From contig JAJEKV010000050.1 of the NCBI GenBank assembly GCA_021234155.1, forward strand, positions 4,116,488 through 4,180,487: a stretch of DNA of 64,000 bases, given 5' to 3'. Positions 1 to 12,019 of this stretch are shown piece after piece (position 1 is the stretch's first letter; each line of letters starts with the position of its first letter). Position numbers and translations under genes: made by a program. Below the pieces are notes generated by a model that did not search any database, was not told where the DNA came from, and saw only the letters and a program-made list of their open reading frames with translations. Origin of the DNA: Isoetes taiwanensis. Its lineage: Eukaryota > Streptophyta > Lycopodiopsida > Isoetales > Isoetaceae.

Positions 1-1343
1 AAACAGTTCAGGGACTGCTTAGCCACTTTTCCAAAAGTCACAGTTGTATCAGTAATAGACTCTGCTGAGAATTACACATTCAAAATACAGCAAGAGATCC
101 AAAGTTTGCATTGGAGACATCTAGTATTCCAATTAACTGGAATTACTTTGCCTCTTACCATGGAAAAGGTATGCCAGCACTGCAGATTTACTTCAATTGT
201 ATGTCTCGAAAGTAAGCTTCTCTTTTTGTTTGTAGGTGAACATGATGGGGCAGGGGCAGTGATTAAAAGAGCACTCACACATGAAATGTTAAAGAGGAAT
301 TCTAGACCTTTAAGAAATGCTCATGATGTTGTAATATTTTGCCAGGAACACTTCAGTTTTTCTGACAAGCACAGGTAAATATTGTGTTCATAGTTGTATT
401 TCTAAACAACATTTATGAACTCATTTATTTGGCTGCAGATTCTTTTGGGAAATAGGCAAAGAAGATGTGTGCAGGGATGAATTGTTTGAGTGTGCTACTT
501 TGGTAGGATCTAGCAAGTTCCATAGCATTAGACCAGTCAACAACAAGGACCCTACTATGGTTGCACACATGAATTATTCCTGCTTTTGCCACCACTGTTG
601 GTCTGCTAAGTACAGCAAGTGTATTAACAAAGAAAGAATAGGGTCATGGGTTTTTTCAGAATTAAGGCCAGGAATCGAGGAGGAAATAGAAGCTTGTGAT
701 GGGCCAGTGTATGAAGGTGATGCTGAGTGGAAGTCTGATATCATAGTCATTAGAGAGAATTTTGTTGTTGTTGCTCCAGCAGACAATAAGGAGAAAGTTG
801 ATTTTTACATTCTGAAATGTACTCAGACAAAGTATGTTGTTGAGAAGGCTTTCAAGGACCCCTAGGGACAGAAGTTTGGAAGGAGAGAAGTTGTAGTAAC
901 AGGTAAGTTCTATAAGTTTGTAGGTGATAATAAGTATGAACTTCTAAGACATGAACCAGACTGCGGTCCATGAGCACATTCTAGAAAGTTTGCAAGCTCA
1001 ATGTTAAATTCTGGCCCAGTGTGATGCAGCAAATAACAGTAAGCTAGGAGGAGCAACAACCAAGGCCAATTCAAGAAAAGCAAAAAAAGTGGAAAAAGGA
1101 AAAATAAGAAACAGCAGCAAAACAACAGACAAGAAAGAGGTTGTAGGAAATTCAACCAAGCATGTTGCAAGCAAGGTCAGTGCAAGACAAGCAAGAAAAA
1201 TAGTGAAAAAAGAATTTAAAAAAAAAAGCAAGAAAGCCAGGACAACAGCAAACCAAGAAAGAGATGTTGCAAAGTCGAGTAAAGTTGTTGCAAACAAAAC
1301 AACTTCTAAAAGTGGCAAGAACATTCGAAAAGGAAAAAATTGA
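1..1343 (+). pseudogene. Transposase-like gene, partial and decayed (possibly KDZ-type DNA transposon)
   Basis: The frame is open from base 1, so the gene begins outside the window. Exon one runs to 374 and exon two starts at 439; the intron (375-438) has GT-AG ends and joins the frames as DKH-R-FFWEI. A peptide around 233-270 (GEHDGAGAVIKRAL) resembles the HGKG..DG.GG.xKR motif of large eukaryotic DDE transposases of the Kyakuja/Dileera/Zisupton kind, as I recall that family. Exon two carries a Cys/His cluster (CFCHHCWSAKYSKC, about 580-620). The reading frame then meets TAG at 863-865, continues in frame through GKFYKFVGDNKYELLRHEPD, and meets TGA near 971. A lysine-rich tail (1089-1343, different frame) follows. 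The stretch just before the DG motif looks shortened, as if the middle of the protein were deleted. I infer a dead copy. The superfamily name is tentative. Confidence 0.45.
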
Positions 1344-1719
1344 TAAACTAGCATTCAGCACAATTGTAGCAGTGATGTATAAAAAAATTACTTTCATTTA
1401 ATTCAAATCAATATACACATTCTTTAAAACCTACAGCTTTTAGATTTGTGTTTATTTTGGTACAAAAATTACTTTCATTCTATACAAATCAAATTATACA
1501 TTCTTTAAAACCCACAGCATTTGGATTTGTGTTAAACTTGCAACAAAAAAAGGAATGCAGAATAAACATGAAACATTATGAATAAAACATAAACTTTCAT
1601 TGTATTACAAAAACGTCCACAAGTGTGGACTATATTACAAAATGCATTATGCAGGTAATTATATCATAAATATTTATGCTGGTATGACATCAGCAATCTT
1701 TCAGCATTCAAGGAAAAAG
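1344..1719. other. AT-rich spacer between two convergent genes
   Basis: Non-coding AT-rich DNA lying between the 3' ends of the + strand transposase-like gene and the - strand zinc-finger gene. A ~60-bp segment is imperfectly repeated: caaaaattactttcatt.. followed by ttctttaaaaccYacagc occurs near 1385-1440 and again near 1463-1520. The tail-to-tail arrangement suggests a shared terminator region. Confidence 0.4.
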
Positions 1720-3704
1720 TCATTCATTATTTTTGGCTGCAGGAGCCTGATACTTCTTCAATTCAGCAGCCCAATCAGCTTGGTCAAGTGTTATGTCAGT
1801 GTTTGGAATCATATCCTCTTCAGAAGTTGCATCCTGGTCCTTACTAACACCTTTTCCATCATCTGTGGAAACAACCTCAGCTGCAAATAAAAAATAACTC
1901 AAATTCAGGGAAAGAATGACAAAAGGAAAAAAATATATTTTTGCAAAGTTTTTTACCTTTTTTTGGACTAACTTCCTTCATTTCATTGTTAATTTTGTGG
2001 ACCAAATCCTACTCAACCTTTGCTGGCACTACAAAAGAAAAAAGGAATAGAGTTAAAAATAATACAGCACTTATCCAGCACTTATCCAGCACCTACTAAC
2101 ACTTTACCTTCCTTAGCAGCCATCATGCTTAAATCTGGTGCAACATTCTTTTTTGCTTTTTAAGAGGAAGTATAGTGAGTCATCTTGACTGGACTAAGCT
2201 TGTCCACATCAATAAGATCAACTGTCGAAACACAAAAAAAAAAAAAACTACATCAAAAAAAGAAAAATAACTTCAAATCAATTCTAAGTTATCTGTAGCC
2301 GTATCAGCTCTTTTCAGCCTTTTGGTAGCACTTCGAGTACCTATGGTCCTCTTCCTGGCCTTCCTAATAGGTTCAAAATCTTCATCAGTTTTTACCTCAC
2401 TGCTGCTACCAGCACTTTCCTCAAGTTTCTTGTTTTTTTTTCATTATCTTTTTCTTGGGAGTTATATCTTCAACTTCCTCATCTTCTTCAAATTCCTCAT
2501 CTGCATCATCCTCTTCAGCATCAGCATCTTCTTCACTCTCAACTGCTGCTGCATCAGCTTTGTATCCCAGTTCTTTTAAAAGTGCTTGAGGCACTTCTGC
2601 ACCACATTCTGGAACTATGCATGCCAGAGTTTCCAGCACTATACTAAAGCAATACACATGATACTTGTGCTGGCAAGAAAGCTTAACATGCATTTCATAT
2701 TCAGTAGCAAGCACCAAACCACAAACATTGCATACCTCGTCATGCATTAGAGGAATGTGGTACTCTCGCATGGTTACTCTGACATGCCTTTTGGACTTCA
2801 CATGCTGCTGCATGAACTGCACATTTTTACAACATTTGTGCCAGTATTCCATTTTCTCTTGATACCTTGCAACATCCATCTTCAGCTTCTCAATCTCCTT
2901 CTGGAGGGCAAAATGCTGGGTTCTGTCGACCTTGGCAAGTGACCTCCAGCATTTCTCTTAGCAAATTCTCTTCGCTTTTAAGGGTCTCGATGCATGCCTT
3001 TATATTCTCATCTGGTTCTAAATCTGCTTCCATTGCTGTCCAAGATTGTTTTTTTATCTTCAATAGCTTCCAGCAGGACAGAACAATTTCTGTCAGCACC
3101 TTGTACAGCACCTTCTAGCCTCAACAAATCCTCTTGTTTCTTCAGTAATTCATTTCATCAATTTGTTTAAGCTCGTTCAAGCTGTTTATCACATGCAGAA
3201 TGGCCTCTATGCTCTTATTGAAATAAGAGCCATCATTTCTTGACCTCTTGTCCATTGAATCCCTGTAAGCCTGAGTTGCAAACTGTGCCCAATTAACCTT
3301 GTATTTCTCTGGATTAAGACGGGCTTTAGCAGTGTTTTGCCACACAAAGGCACGAAAAAGCTGAGTCCTACACTCATTGTTGGTGAGGCCCCTTTGATAT
3401 ATCTTGGAAATCAGATCTTTTAGCTTGGTGGCATACTGTTCTCGAATCATTTTCACATGAATCTTCCCTTTAACCAAAGGGGCTTTCCACATCTCATTCC
3501 AATCTGCTGGAGAAACATCTTTCCACTTCAATTCTTTCGACTTTGTGCCAGTACCACATAAGTCTCGCAATGAAACAAACTCAGCTTCAGTTCGAGCAAT
3601 TTTCATCTGCAATCAAAAAAAAAAAAAATCAGCTTCACAACAGAGAAAAAAATAGGTCTTCAAAGCTAATTTCTGGGGCTTACCTCCTTAACTTCGTTTG
3701 CCAT
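1720..3704 (-). pseudogene. Multi-exon coiled-coil / RING-like zinc-finger gene, frameshifted
   Basis: A seven-codon first exon (MANEVKE, 3704-3684) ends at a GT donor; a 77-bp intron (3683-3607) ends in GCAG and enters a long exon at 3606 (MKIARTEAEF..). The frame is open to 3142, then needs a frame switch into a Leu/Glu/Lys-rich coiled-coil stretch (ELLKKQEDLLRLEG, about 3145-3100), and another near 2930-2890 to reach the downstream frame (KEIEKLKMDVARYQEKMEYW). That frame holds a RING-like cysteine/histidine array, C-x2-C..C-x-H-x2-H-x2-C..C-x4-C (2421-2879 ORF, residues 50-92), followed by a very acidic Glu/Asp tail and a basic end. Small downstream exons, one near 2030-1957 and the last at 1888-1720, have AG/GT borders, but the former carries an in-frame stop. 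I do not recognise the family. Its convergent neighbour suggests it is the second gene of the same transposon. Confidence 0.45.
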
Positions 3705-4066
3705 GGCCTACAAACAAATTAATTTAAGAAATCGGGTATACTGAGAAGATGAAATAGCGCTTGGTGGAAGAGGAACAGAGATACCAGTGGTTTCAGCAAT
3801 ACACCAAAAGGGGTCGAATTTGAGATCAAACGGCTGGTCTACTTAATGGATTCTCAGATTGTGGGCTGATTTGTCTGCTGATGGCAGGATCATAGTGATT
3901 TTTTTGATAATTGGCACGATGGACTCTGTACGGCCCATCATGAACCCTTCAAGTTGCACGGCACCCTTCATTTTTTTTCGCCTGCGACGTAAAAAAAGCG
4001 CTAAAAAAAGGTGCTGAAGACGTGCTAAAATTTCGTTTTTTTGTATACCACTAATAAAAACATACC

Positions 4067-4150
4067 CGTGACCAGCTCCTCGCTTTTTCGAGGTGTAAAT
4101 ATTGTTTTTTTATCGCGTGGCACGCGTAACCAGCCCCTCTCTTTTCGAGG
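4067..4150. repeat. Two imperfect direct repeats (~26 bp)
   Basis: The segments 4067-4092 and 4125-4150 share the pattern CGTRACCAGCYCCTC followed by TTTTCGAGG. They lie just outside the zinc-finger gene. Short repeated motifs near the end of a DNA transposon are often transposase binding sites; that role is inferred here from position only. Confidence 0.4.
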
Positions 4151-4278
4151 TTTTTTCTCTATTGGTTTTTCTATTGGTGATGTGCAGGTCCAGGGGTGAT
4201 GCGCGACTTCGGTATTCTTTGTGGAGCGTGGGCTTTTTTGTGGGAACGTTTAGCAGCCCTGCGTTGTCCAAGCCCCTT

Positions 4279-4357
4279 GCCGAGATTTTATCGCTAGGGT
4301 TTTTCCTCGAAAACCCGAAAGGGCGGGGTTTTTTAATCCCGGCGATAAGCTCTCGGC
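4279..4357. repeat. Inverted repeat / hairpin with nested stem
   Basis: The outer arms 4279-4294 (GCCGAGATTTTATCGC) and 4342-4357 (GCGATAAGCTCTCGGC) pair at 14 of 16 positions. A second pair, AAAACCC (4310-4316) with GGGGTTTT (4325-4332), lies inside. The structure is GC-rich against an AT-rich background. It may mark the right terminus of the transposon carrying the two genes to its left, but the partner end is outside the window. Confidence 0.5.
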
Positions 4358-4639
4358 AGGTACACTAGCCAACATCTGTAGCACAGTTTTCATGCGAGCT
4401 CCTTCTAGAATATTTCTATTTTACTCTATTCTTTCTAGTTTTAAATTTGCATGAAACTTTTTGATGCATATGTCTACAAACAACATATGTATTGCCCCAA
4501 ATCTAGTAGAGTGCAATGGCCCTTGTTCTTTCAAGTCAAATATATGTTGTATTTGGTAAAAGTCGCTAGACATCCCTCTATCTAAAAAAATGAGCACGAG
4601 ATGCAATAGCAAAATTATTTTGTGTAGGGGCTATAATTT

Positions 4640-5155
4640 TTATTTTTACAAGGTGTGGTTTTTTTTTTGAGGTGTGGTTTTTTTTAAGGGAAGTGTAGTT
4701 TTTTTTTAGAAAGTGTTGTTTTTAAGAAGATGTTGTTTTTTGAAGTGTGGTTTATAACTACGTGTAGTTTTTAAGTAGTTGTTTTTTAAGGAAGTATAGT
4801 TTCTTGAGGTGTGGTTTATAAGCAGGCGTAGTTTTCAAGTATCTGCTTTTTAATAAAGTATTGTTTTCTAAAGTGGTATCAATTTTTAAGTTGAGGTGTT
4901 GCTTTTGAGGTGTGGTTTATAGGTGGGTGTAGTTTTTAAGTAGCTGTTTTTGAAAGAAGTATGGTTTCCTAAGGTGTGGTTTATAAGTGGGTGTAGTTTT
5001 TACGTGGCTGTTTTTTAATAAAGTATGGTTTTCTGAAGTGGTGTAGTTTAAAATTAGATGTAGTTTTTAAGAAGCTATTTTTTAAGAAAGTATGGTTTTT
5101 TTGAGGTGTGGTTTATATAACTAGGTGTAGTTTTTAAGGAGCCGTTTTTTAACTC
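4640..5155 (+). repeat. Tandem ~65-70 bp T-rich repeat, left arm of a foldback-like element
   Basis: About seven degenerate units follow the consensus AAGTATGGTTTTCTGAGG, TGTGGTTTATAA, GTGTAGTTTTTAAGTAGCTG, TTTTTTAA. The first part (4640-4750) is more simple-sequence-like. The same unit occurs in reverse complement at 7808-8025, so the two blocks form inverted arms around 5156-7807. No coding potential. Confidence 0.7.
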
Positions 5156-5159
5156 AAAA

Positions 5160-6215
5160 TCGTTTGACTTTCATTAACCAAATTTTGTCCCGACTTTGAA
5201 CTCGAATATCTCAAGGATCTGAGTTCAGAATTGGCCAAGGTTTTCATCATTGCTTCCCAACTTTTCTCTATCAGCATCACCTCGATTTGAGTACTACTAC
5301 CATTTTCTGGAAATGGGAAAGGTATGAACATATGAACTTTTGAGCTTTTTGAGCTATCCTATTGAAATTTTCTTGTATAGATTGATCATCTTAAGTGATC
5401 TGAGGTTCTAACTCCAACTTGAGCATAGTTTCAAGTTGGCTTCTTGTGTTTTACTGTTAAAGCCAGGTTGAGGGTCAACATCGTGTTTGAGCCTATATGG
5501 CACTTCAAGTGGTGACATGGCATGCCAAGTAAGCAAGATCAAGTTTTTACTAGGCCAAAAATGAAAAGATATCCATCTTTGGTCTTTTCATTGGGTGATG
5601 TTGGCAAATTTTGGGTGACGTGGCAAGATGGTGGTGATGTGGACATGATGACATTTTGGGTCTCTGTAGCATGTTATCATGAGAAATGTCTCTGTTATTA
5701 CATAGGCACTTATCGTGATCCAAACTACAATTTTATTTGCACATGATATTAGGCCCTATTTGGACCTGTATTAGTTGAAATCATGCAAAAAATGCTTATC
5801 AAGCTCGAGATCCAAAAAACTGCTTGCTGGTTTTCCGTGACAGTTCACTGACAGAATTTTTGATCCAATTTGGACTCGTTTTTCTCCATCATCCCAGTTC
5901 CAAATTAGGCCAAGTTTTTCCCACATGTTCCTACAACTATTCTCTGATAGTCATTACAAAAACCATGCAAAATTGTTCAGCAAAACTCGAGCTATCATGA
6001 TTTGAGTGTGCAAACCTTGTTTTGTCTCAGGGAAGTGCACTGGCCAAATTTTCTTCCAATTTTGAACTCGATTTTCTCAGACATCCCAGATCCAAATTGA
6101 GCCAAATTTTTTTCCACATCTCACCACAACTTTTCGCTGATTGTTCCTTCAAAAATCATTTGAATAAAATCAGCATAACTCGAGATATTCAGATCTGAGT
6201 GCAACTATCTCATTT
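5160..6215. repeat. Degenerate ~190-bp repeats with ACTCGA..GAGTGCA motif
   Basis: Related segments near 5160-5330, 5850-6010 and 6040-6205 share phrases such as TTTTGAACTCGATTTTCTC, CCAAATTGAGCCAA and aactcgagatat..gatctgagtgca. The best-matched motifs (5985 and 6178) are 193 bp apart. Non-coding; it lies between the left arm and the minisatellite of the foldback-like structure. Confidence 0.5.
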
Positions 6216-6658
6216 TGCTTTAGGGACCCTAATGTAATTGATGCCTTTTTGCATAGTTTTGGATAAAGATACATTGCCTTAAACAACCTGGAGGTTCTAA
6301 CACACCATATCCATATCACAGCATGCATATGAACTAACACACCTAAGAAGTGTCACCGTATATATGCGTATCTCAAAATGATTCAATGGGCATGGGAGAG
6401 GAAGTCAAGCCATATGATCAGATTTTCAGGATGCATTAGAATTTATGGCAAGGTCAATAAATTCAGCTCTTTTGAGCGCTTCTATTCAAGACAATCTGTA
6501 TACCTTTCTGAGGTCCATCTCTTGGGGTCTAGCCTCTCCCCTCTGGTGAGGCAGCCGCGGAAAGTCCTGGCCTTATTTGACTTGGGGAAGGTGCCAACGC
6601 TTCTATCAGATACAATCAGAGAGAGACATGGAGAGAGGGAGGGAGGGAGCGAGAGAGA

Positions 6659-7806
6659 GCATGTTGGAGCCTAGGTGACATGTTTGAGCCACCTTGCCAT
6701 GTTGGAGTCTGATGGCATTTTGGAGCCTAAGTGGTATGTTTGAGCCAGCTTGGCATCTTGGAGCCTGGTGGCATTTTGTAGCCTAGGCGGCATGTTTGAG
6801 CCACCTTGGCATGTTGGACCCTAGGTGGCACGTTGGAGCCTGCATGGCATTTCGGAGCCTAGATGGCATGTTTGAGCCACCTTCGCATGCTGGAGTCTAG
6901 GTGGCATGTTGGAGCCCATGTGGCATGTTTGAGACATGTTGGCATGTTTGAGCCTAAGTGGCATGTTGGAGCCTTGCATGGCATGTTCATGCCACCTTGC
7001 CATGTTGGAGCCTAGATGGCATGTTGGAGCTCACGTGGCATGTTTGAGCCACCTTGGCATGTTTGAGCTAGGTTGCATGTTGGAGTCCAGGTGGCATGGT
7101 GGAGCCCATGTGTCATGTTTGTGCGACCTTGGCATATTATAGCCTAGGTGGCATGTTGGAGTCCGCATGGCATTTTTGGAGCCTAGGTGGCATGTTTGAG
7201 CCACTTTGGCATGTTTGAGCCTAGGTGACACGTTGGAGCCTAGGTGGCATGTTGGAGCCCACGTGGCATATTGGACCCACCATGGCATGTTGGAGCCTAG
7301 GTGGCATGTTTGAGCCATCGTGGCATGTTGAAGCCACGTGGCATGTTTGAGCCACCTTGTGTTTGGAGCCTAGGTGGCATCTTTGAAGCCCCGTGGCATG
7401 TTTGAGTCACCTAGGTATGTTTGAGCCTCTGGCATATTGGAGCCCGTGTGGCATTTTGGAGCCTAGATGGCATGTTTAAGCCACCTTGGCATGTTTGAGC
7501 CTAGGTGGCATGTTGGAGTCCATATGGCATGTTTGAGCCACCTTGGCATGTTGGAGCCTAGGTGGCATGTTGGAGCCCGCATGGGATTTCGGAGCCTAGA
7601 TCGCATGTTTGAGCCACCTTGGCATAATGGAGCCGAGGTGGCATGTTGGAGCCCACGTGGCATGTTTGACCCAGCTTGGCATGTTGGAGCCCGCATGTCA
7701 TATTTGAGCCACCTTGGCATGTCTGAGACTAGGTTGCATGTTGGAGCCTAGGTGGCATGTTGGAGCCCACATGGCATGTTTGAGCGACCTTGGCATGTTG
7801 GAGCCT
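6659..7806. repeat. Minisatellite, ~20-bp unit, about 57 copies
   Basis: The unit alternates between GGCATGTTGGAGCCTAGGT and GGCATGTTTGAGCCACCTT types over about 1.15 kb. Because the repeat length is close to 20 bp, three units make 60 bp and several frames stay open on both strands, giving periodic pseudo-peptides (for example HLGSNMPRWLKHA on -). These are not genes. Purine-rich GAGAGA/GGGA runs at 6617-6658 precede it. Confidence 0.9.
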
Positions 7807-7807
7807 T

Positions 7808-8025
7808 TAAAAAATCATACTTCCTTAAAAAAACAGCTACTTAGAAACTACACTTAATTATAAATCACAACTCAAAAAAAAAAAGCCATACTTTCTTAAG
7901 AAATAACTACTTAAAAACTACACCTAATTATAAACCACACCACTTCAGAAAACCATACGTCTTTAAAAAAACACCACTTAAAAACTACACCTATTTATAA
8001 ATCACACCTTAAAAAACCATACTTT
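7808..8025 (-). repeat. Tandem ~65-70 bp repeat, right arm of a foldback-like element
   Basis: About three units of the 4640-5155 repeat occur in reverse complement: AAAACTACACCTAATTATAA, AACCACACC, CAGAAAACCATAC, AACAGCTACTT. It abuts the last minisatellite unit. Together with the left arm it gives an inverted-repeat structure of about 3.4 kb. Confidence 0.7.
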
Positions 8026-10200
8026 TTTGGGCAAGTGGTCAAATTGCAATTTGGATCACAAGAAGTATTTTTTGTGCACTGATTTGCACAAAACAGTCAA
8101 GAAGAATCTCAGGCAGCATGCAAAAGTCTGCAATATGAGTTTGGAGAAGGGGAAAGAAATAGGAGTGAGCAATGGTAATAGACACATCATACAAATGGAA
8201 TTTATGGATCCTTGATGGAAATTGGCAATAAATAAGATATGGCCATATGAATGCTTTGACCAAGGATTAGGGTGTAAGACCTCGAGATAAGAAATATAAA
8301 GCAAGGGCTAGAAGTGGTGAAATTAAGTGACTCGAGGGGTTATATACGGAAAAATAGAGAGTTGGTCTAAGGCAAGAAGTGTTTCAAAGGTGGGTTTATG
8401 GAATGATAAGCACAAAAGAGGTAAAATAGGATATGGAGGCAGAGATGAGGGAAATGGCTAGGAATGTGGAACCATATACCATGGGGTCTTCGAAACTTGA
8501 AGTTGTTGACTTCTAAACTTCAAATAATTGACTTCCAACCTTCAATAACCAGAATCTTCTAGAACGTGCCTTTGACCAAATGTTTGACTATGGATATGAA
8601 TTAATAGTTTAATTGATTTCACGTGTTATTTTTTATGGTTCAAATGTTGTGCCCCTAGGACTTAACATGCTACCTGGTTGGCTCCAACATGCCACGTGGG
8701 CTCTAACATGCCAAGTCGAACAAGGCCACCTTGGCCACCTTGGCATGTTGAAGCCTAGAAGCGGACAGAGAACGTTGAATAGAGTTTAAAACTCTAGATG
8801 ATCTGAGACATGGATAAGTTTGAGTATTTGCAAATTTATCTATGGTTTATATTTATAGACAATTAGCTGAGACATTCATGAATTTACAAAGGCGCATAGA
8901 GAGTTTATTATACTAGGTTGAAGTGATTATTTGCACCTGCACGAATTAACCTAGGGCTTATTATAATTAATTCCCAATAGCTAAGATTTTCAAATTTGAG
9001 TCAAACTATGATTTTAGAATGTGGATATACGTGGACCAACGACACATTGACATGAACAAAAAGCAAAAAGGGAAATTCAAATAGTCGGTTCCCATGATAA
9101 TAAATGGGGGCAGTGAATCAGAAACAAGAGCTGAACAAATCTGGAAGAGGTTGCAATGCCGCCTGCTATCAGAGCTATTGGAATTGAAAACAACCTACAA
9201 GATATTGAGTTACAAGTGACGATCAGTCATTGACCATTGAAATATCATTTGGTAAATGTCTATCAATCAATCAATCAATCTTGTTAATTTGGGATTTTCA
9301 GGTTTGGCTAGAAACCTTTTTGGAATTATTTTTAAGTCGATTTCCTAAGATTTTAAGAGTTCTACCTGCCGGAAAAAAAATTCAGATTATCCAAAAATCG
9401 CAGAATTATTTGCACATATGATTTGATTTTGTGTCAATTGATATCCTACCGGGTGAGGGTGATGTTACACAAAACCAGCATGCAGCTCGGTGCATAAGGT
9501 TCCACAGAAGGAAGGATTTCTTTCGATCTTACAGAAGTTTGATTCCAATTCTTTAGTCCTTGCCGTTTCCAGCTCCTGCTAACAACAAATTTTATTTGGA
9601 CTCCCAAAAATCGCTACAAGGTCTGAAGCTTACAATCTGAAATAGGTATGCATGGAGTTCTTTTTTGCCAGAAAGGTTTTATCTGCAGCTTTTGGTAACC
9701 GATTTACCATCTTTGGCATTCCGGCGCAAAGTTTCAATCAGCAAAGGAGTCAGATTTGTTGAAGCAGAGGAGTCGTGAAGCCAAGGAAGCTTAAGGTAAA
9801 CTCTTTTCCTTCTTTCTGGGATTACATTTATTTTCTGTTTTGCTCAAGGCTTAGGTTTCTTAACCTCAAAGCTTGGTTTTCTGCCTCTAATCTTGGATTT
9901 CTTTGGATATGCTAGGCCTGAATCTCTAGCTATGGCATTCAGAGAACCTTTTACACAAAAAATATGAGAGCTCCAACATTCCTTCGGTATCTTAATCCAC
10001 CGTAGTTTTTTAATCTGTTTTGCTCAGAACAGAGTCCGTTGCTCTTCTTTTGCCCATAGAAGAATCTATTCGAAGAAGCTTTCTTCACATCGGCAAGGAG
10101 AGCACATAGCCTTGCCACGATTTTGTACTAGGGTAAAAGTGTCTGGGACAAAGATTCCCCCTTGTCCTGATGGATCTTTGCGGTTGTGGTCCATGAAACT
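8026..10200. other. Non-coding AT-rich stretch
   Basis: No open frame here has a recognisable product. A short TCAA microsatellite lies near 9261-9278. The stretch 8679-8758 holds outlying minisatellite-type units (described separately). Confidence 0.5.
8679..8758. repeat. Outlying minisatellite units in mixed orientation
   Basis: GGCTCCAACATGCCACGTGG (8680-8699) is the reverse complement of a unit in the 6659-7806 array, while CCACCTTGGCATGTTGAAGC (8736-8755) matches it directly. The units lie about 870 bp beyond the array and its right arm. Confidence 0.6.
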
Positions 10201-10209
10201 AAACATATG

Positions 10210-11935
10210 CTCTAAGACTGTGACGTCCCCTACTGCGATCACGGTTGCACTCACCAGATATACAAACGAGTTCATCCCCATACCAGCTCCATGCTAATAT
10301 AGGGCCCCTCCACGTATCAACGCGCAACCTTGAAGAGTTCCATGGGAAGAATGAAGGGGTCCTTTACCTGTCTCCCTCAGGGCCTACCTAGGCTGCCCAA
10401 GTGTAAACATACATGTCGATTAGTACATACATCAACATCATATGACCATCACGAAGGATGGTCCTCCACATATCTGCATAGACAAAAATCAGCACATCAC
10501 ATAGGGAATCCTACCCAAGGCTCGGGACTCAAAGGGATGATCAATTGGGTCTCCGAGTTCATTGCGCATGTAATTCATGGCAATGGATTTGGGCATAAGA
10601 ACATGGCATAGGGTTGTCCACTCCATCCGCCCTCCCCTGTGCACACTTTGCGTAGTAGGCTGAAAAGTGTTGGGACTGGATTTGCCAGCACGGATGCATA
10701 GCCAAAAGGGCTATTCACGGGTTTCATCCTCCCGGTTCGATGGGGCAGGGAAGGGATCACTCCCTCCGAGATCTACATCTTGACTCAAGGTGACTAGAGA
10801 GCCACTTTGCCCTTATTCGGTGAACCCACTGGAAAGTGAACACCACTTCACGGGTGTGTCGAGCCCATGCCTTGCCCACCTGCGTGGTGGCAAGCCATCG
10901 AGACCCTAGTCACAATGATCCCCGTAGGCTTTACACACACCGAGGGATCGTTCAAGAGTCGGGACATGAACCTCCTTCTTAGCCGGTCGGCCCCTTCACC
11001 CACAACCCGGGTGTGGCTCTTGTACCTGGGCGAATCTATGGTGTGCTAGAGAGGCTAATCTAGGAGCATCTACTACCAAGCTTGAAGTCTCTACCCCCTT
11101 CCCAATACAAGGAGTTCACGGATACATCATCCATATACATCACAGAAGAACTAAAGAACTAGATCTAATCTATATCATAGAGTTAGGTTCTTTAGTTAGA
11201 ATCTGCTATCTAGAGATCTAGAGGGCTGCTATGGGCAATTTAAGAGGCTAAACCTACTGATTCGATGGCTGAAATGGGGTTTAGACTATTAAATTGCCTA
11301 AATACCTGATCCTTGAGTTCCTCCTCCTGACCTGAGCTCGACCATCCTGCTGAGATGCTCGAATTAAGGGAAACTAATGATGCAATTCTCTCAGACAGCG
11401 TCTGGGAGATGGTTTTGACCCTTGGGGCAGCCAAAACAGAGCTCTGGAACCCTAGAAAACGAAAATGGGCAAGTTAGGGTTCCCCTACTTAAATAGACAA
11501 GGGGTTGGCTAGGGTTTCCAATTATCCCCTTTAGGCATGTGGGATAATTGGAAATGGGCCCACTTGCCTTTTAAGGGCTAGGTGGCCAAATGTGCCCACA
11601 TGGAAATGTGTGCACCCAATTGTGCTCACATGGAAATGTGTGCACATTAATGAATGTGCACATTGGAAAATGTGCACATTAATTGCACCTATGGGTATGG
11701 CCCACTTGGCATAAAGTGGCCACATGGGAAAATGTGCACCTAAGTGAATGTGCACATGGTTTAATGTGCACATTACTAAATGCACACTCCTTGCAAGTTG
11801 CCCCTAGGGCTACTAGCCCGCTACACGTTGGCGTACCGCGTCGGTCGAGGTGGCGTGTAATGGCGTGGCGGCAAAGATGCGATACGTCACCGGAACATTA
11901 TCTTTGTCTTTGGAACGTCACATTCTCCCCACCTT
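10210..11935 (-). mobile_element. LTR-retrotransposon remnant (3' LTR-like, - orientation)
   Basis: Reading the minus strand, a purine tract AAGGTGGGGAGAA (11935-11923) is followed at once by TGTGACGTTCC (11922 downward). This is the arrangement of a polypurine tract and LTR start seen in many plant Ty3/gypsy elements. The DNA down to about 10.2 kb is clearly more GC-rich than its surroundings. TGTGACGTCCCC also occurs on the plus strand near 10219, close to the other edge. No pol domain is readable and the far LTR end is not defined. The boundaries are therefore approximate. Confidence 0.35.
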
Positions 11936-12019
11936 GAAATGATGTTTGTCCGCGACGCATCGGGGTCTCCCCACCTTGGACTCTTCCTAACCCCGCAATC
12001 AACCCGATGCATCACGATA

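Noticed and set aside
1004-1397. Minus-strand hydrophobic frames (Leu/Phe-rich)
   Set aside because: They are the complement of the lysine-rich tail of the + strand transposase-like gene.
6821-7751. Several 60-95 codon open frames rich in HLGSNMPRWLKHA-type repeats on both strands
   Set aside because: They are produced by the 20-bp minisatellite, whose period keeps frames open; no start context or non-repeat sequence.
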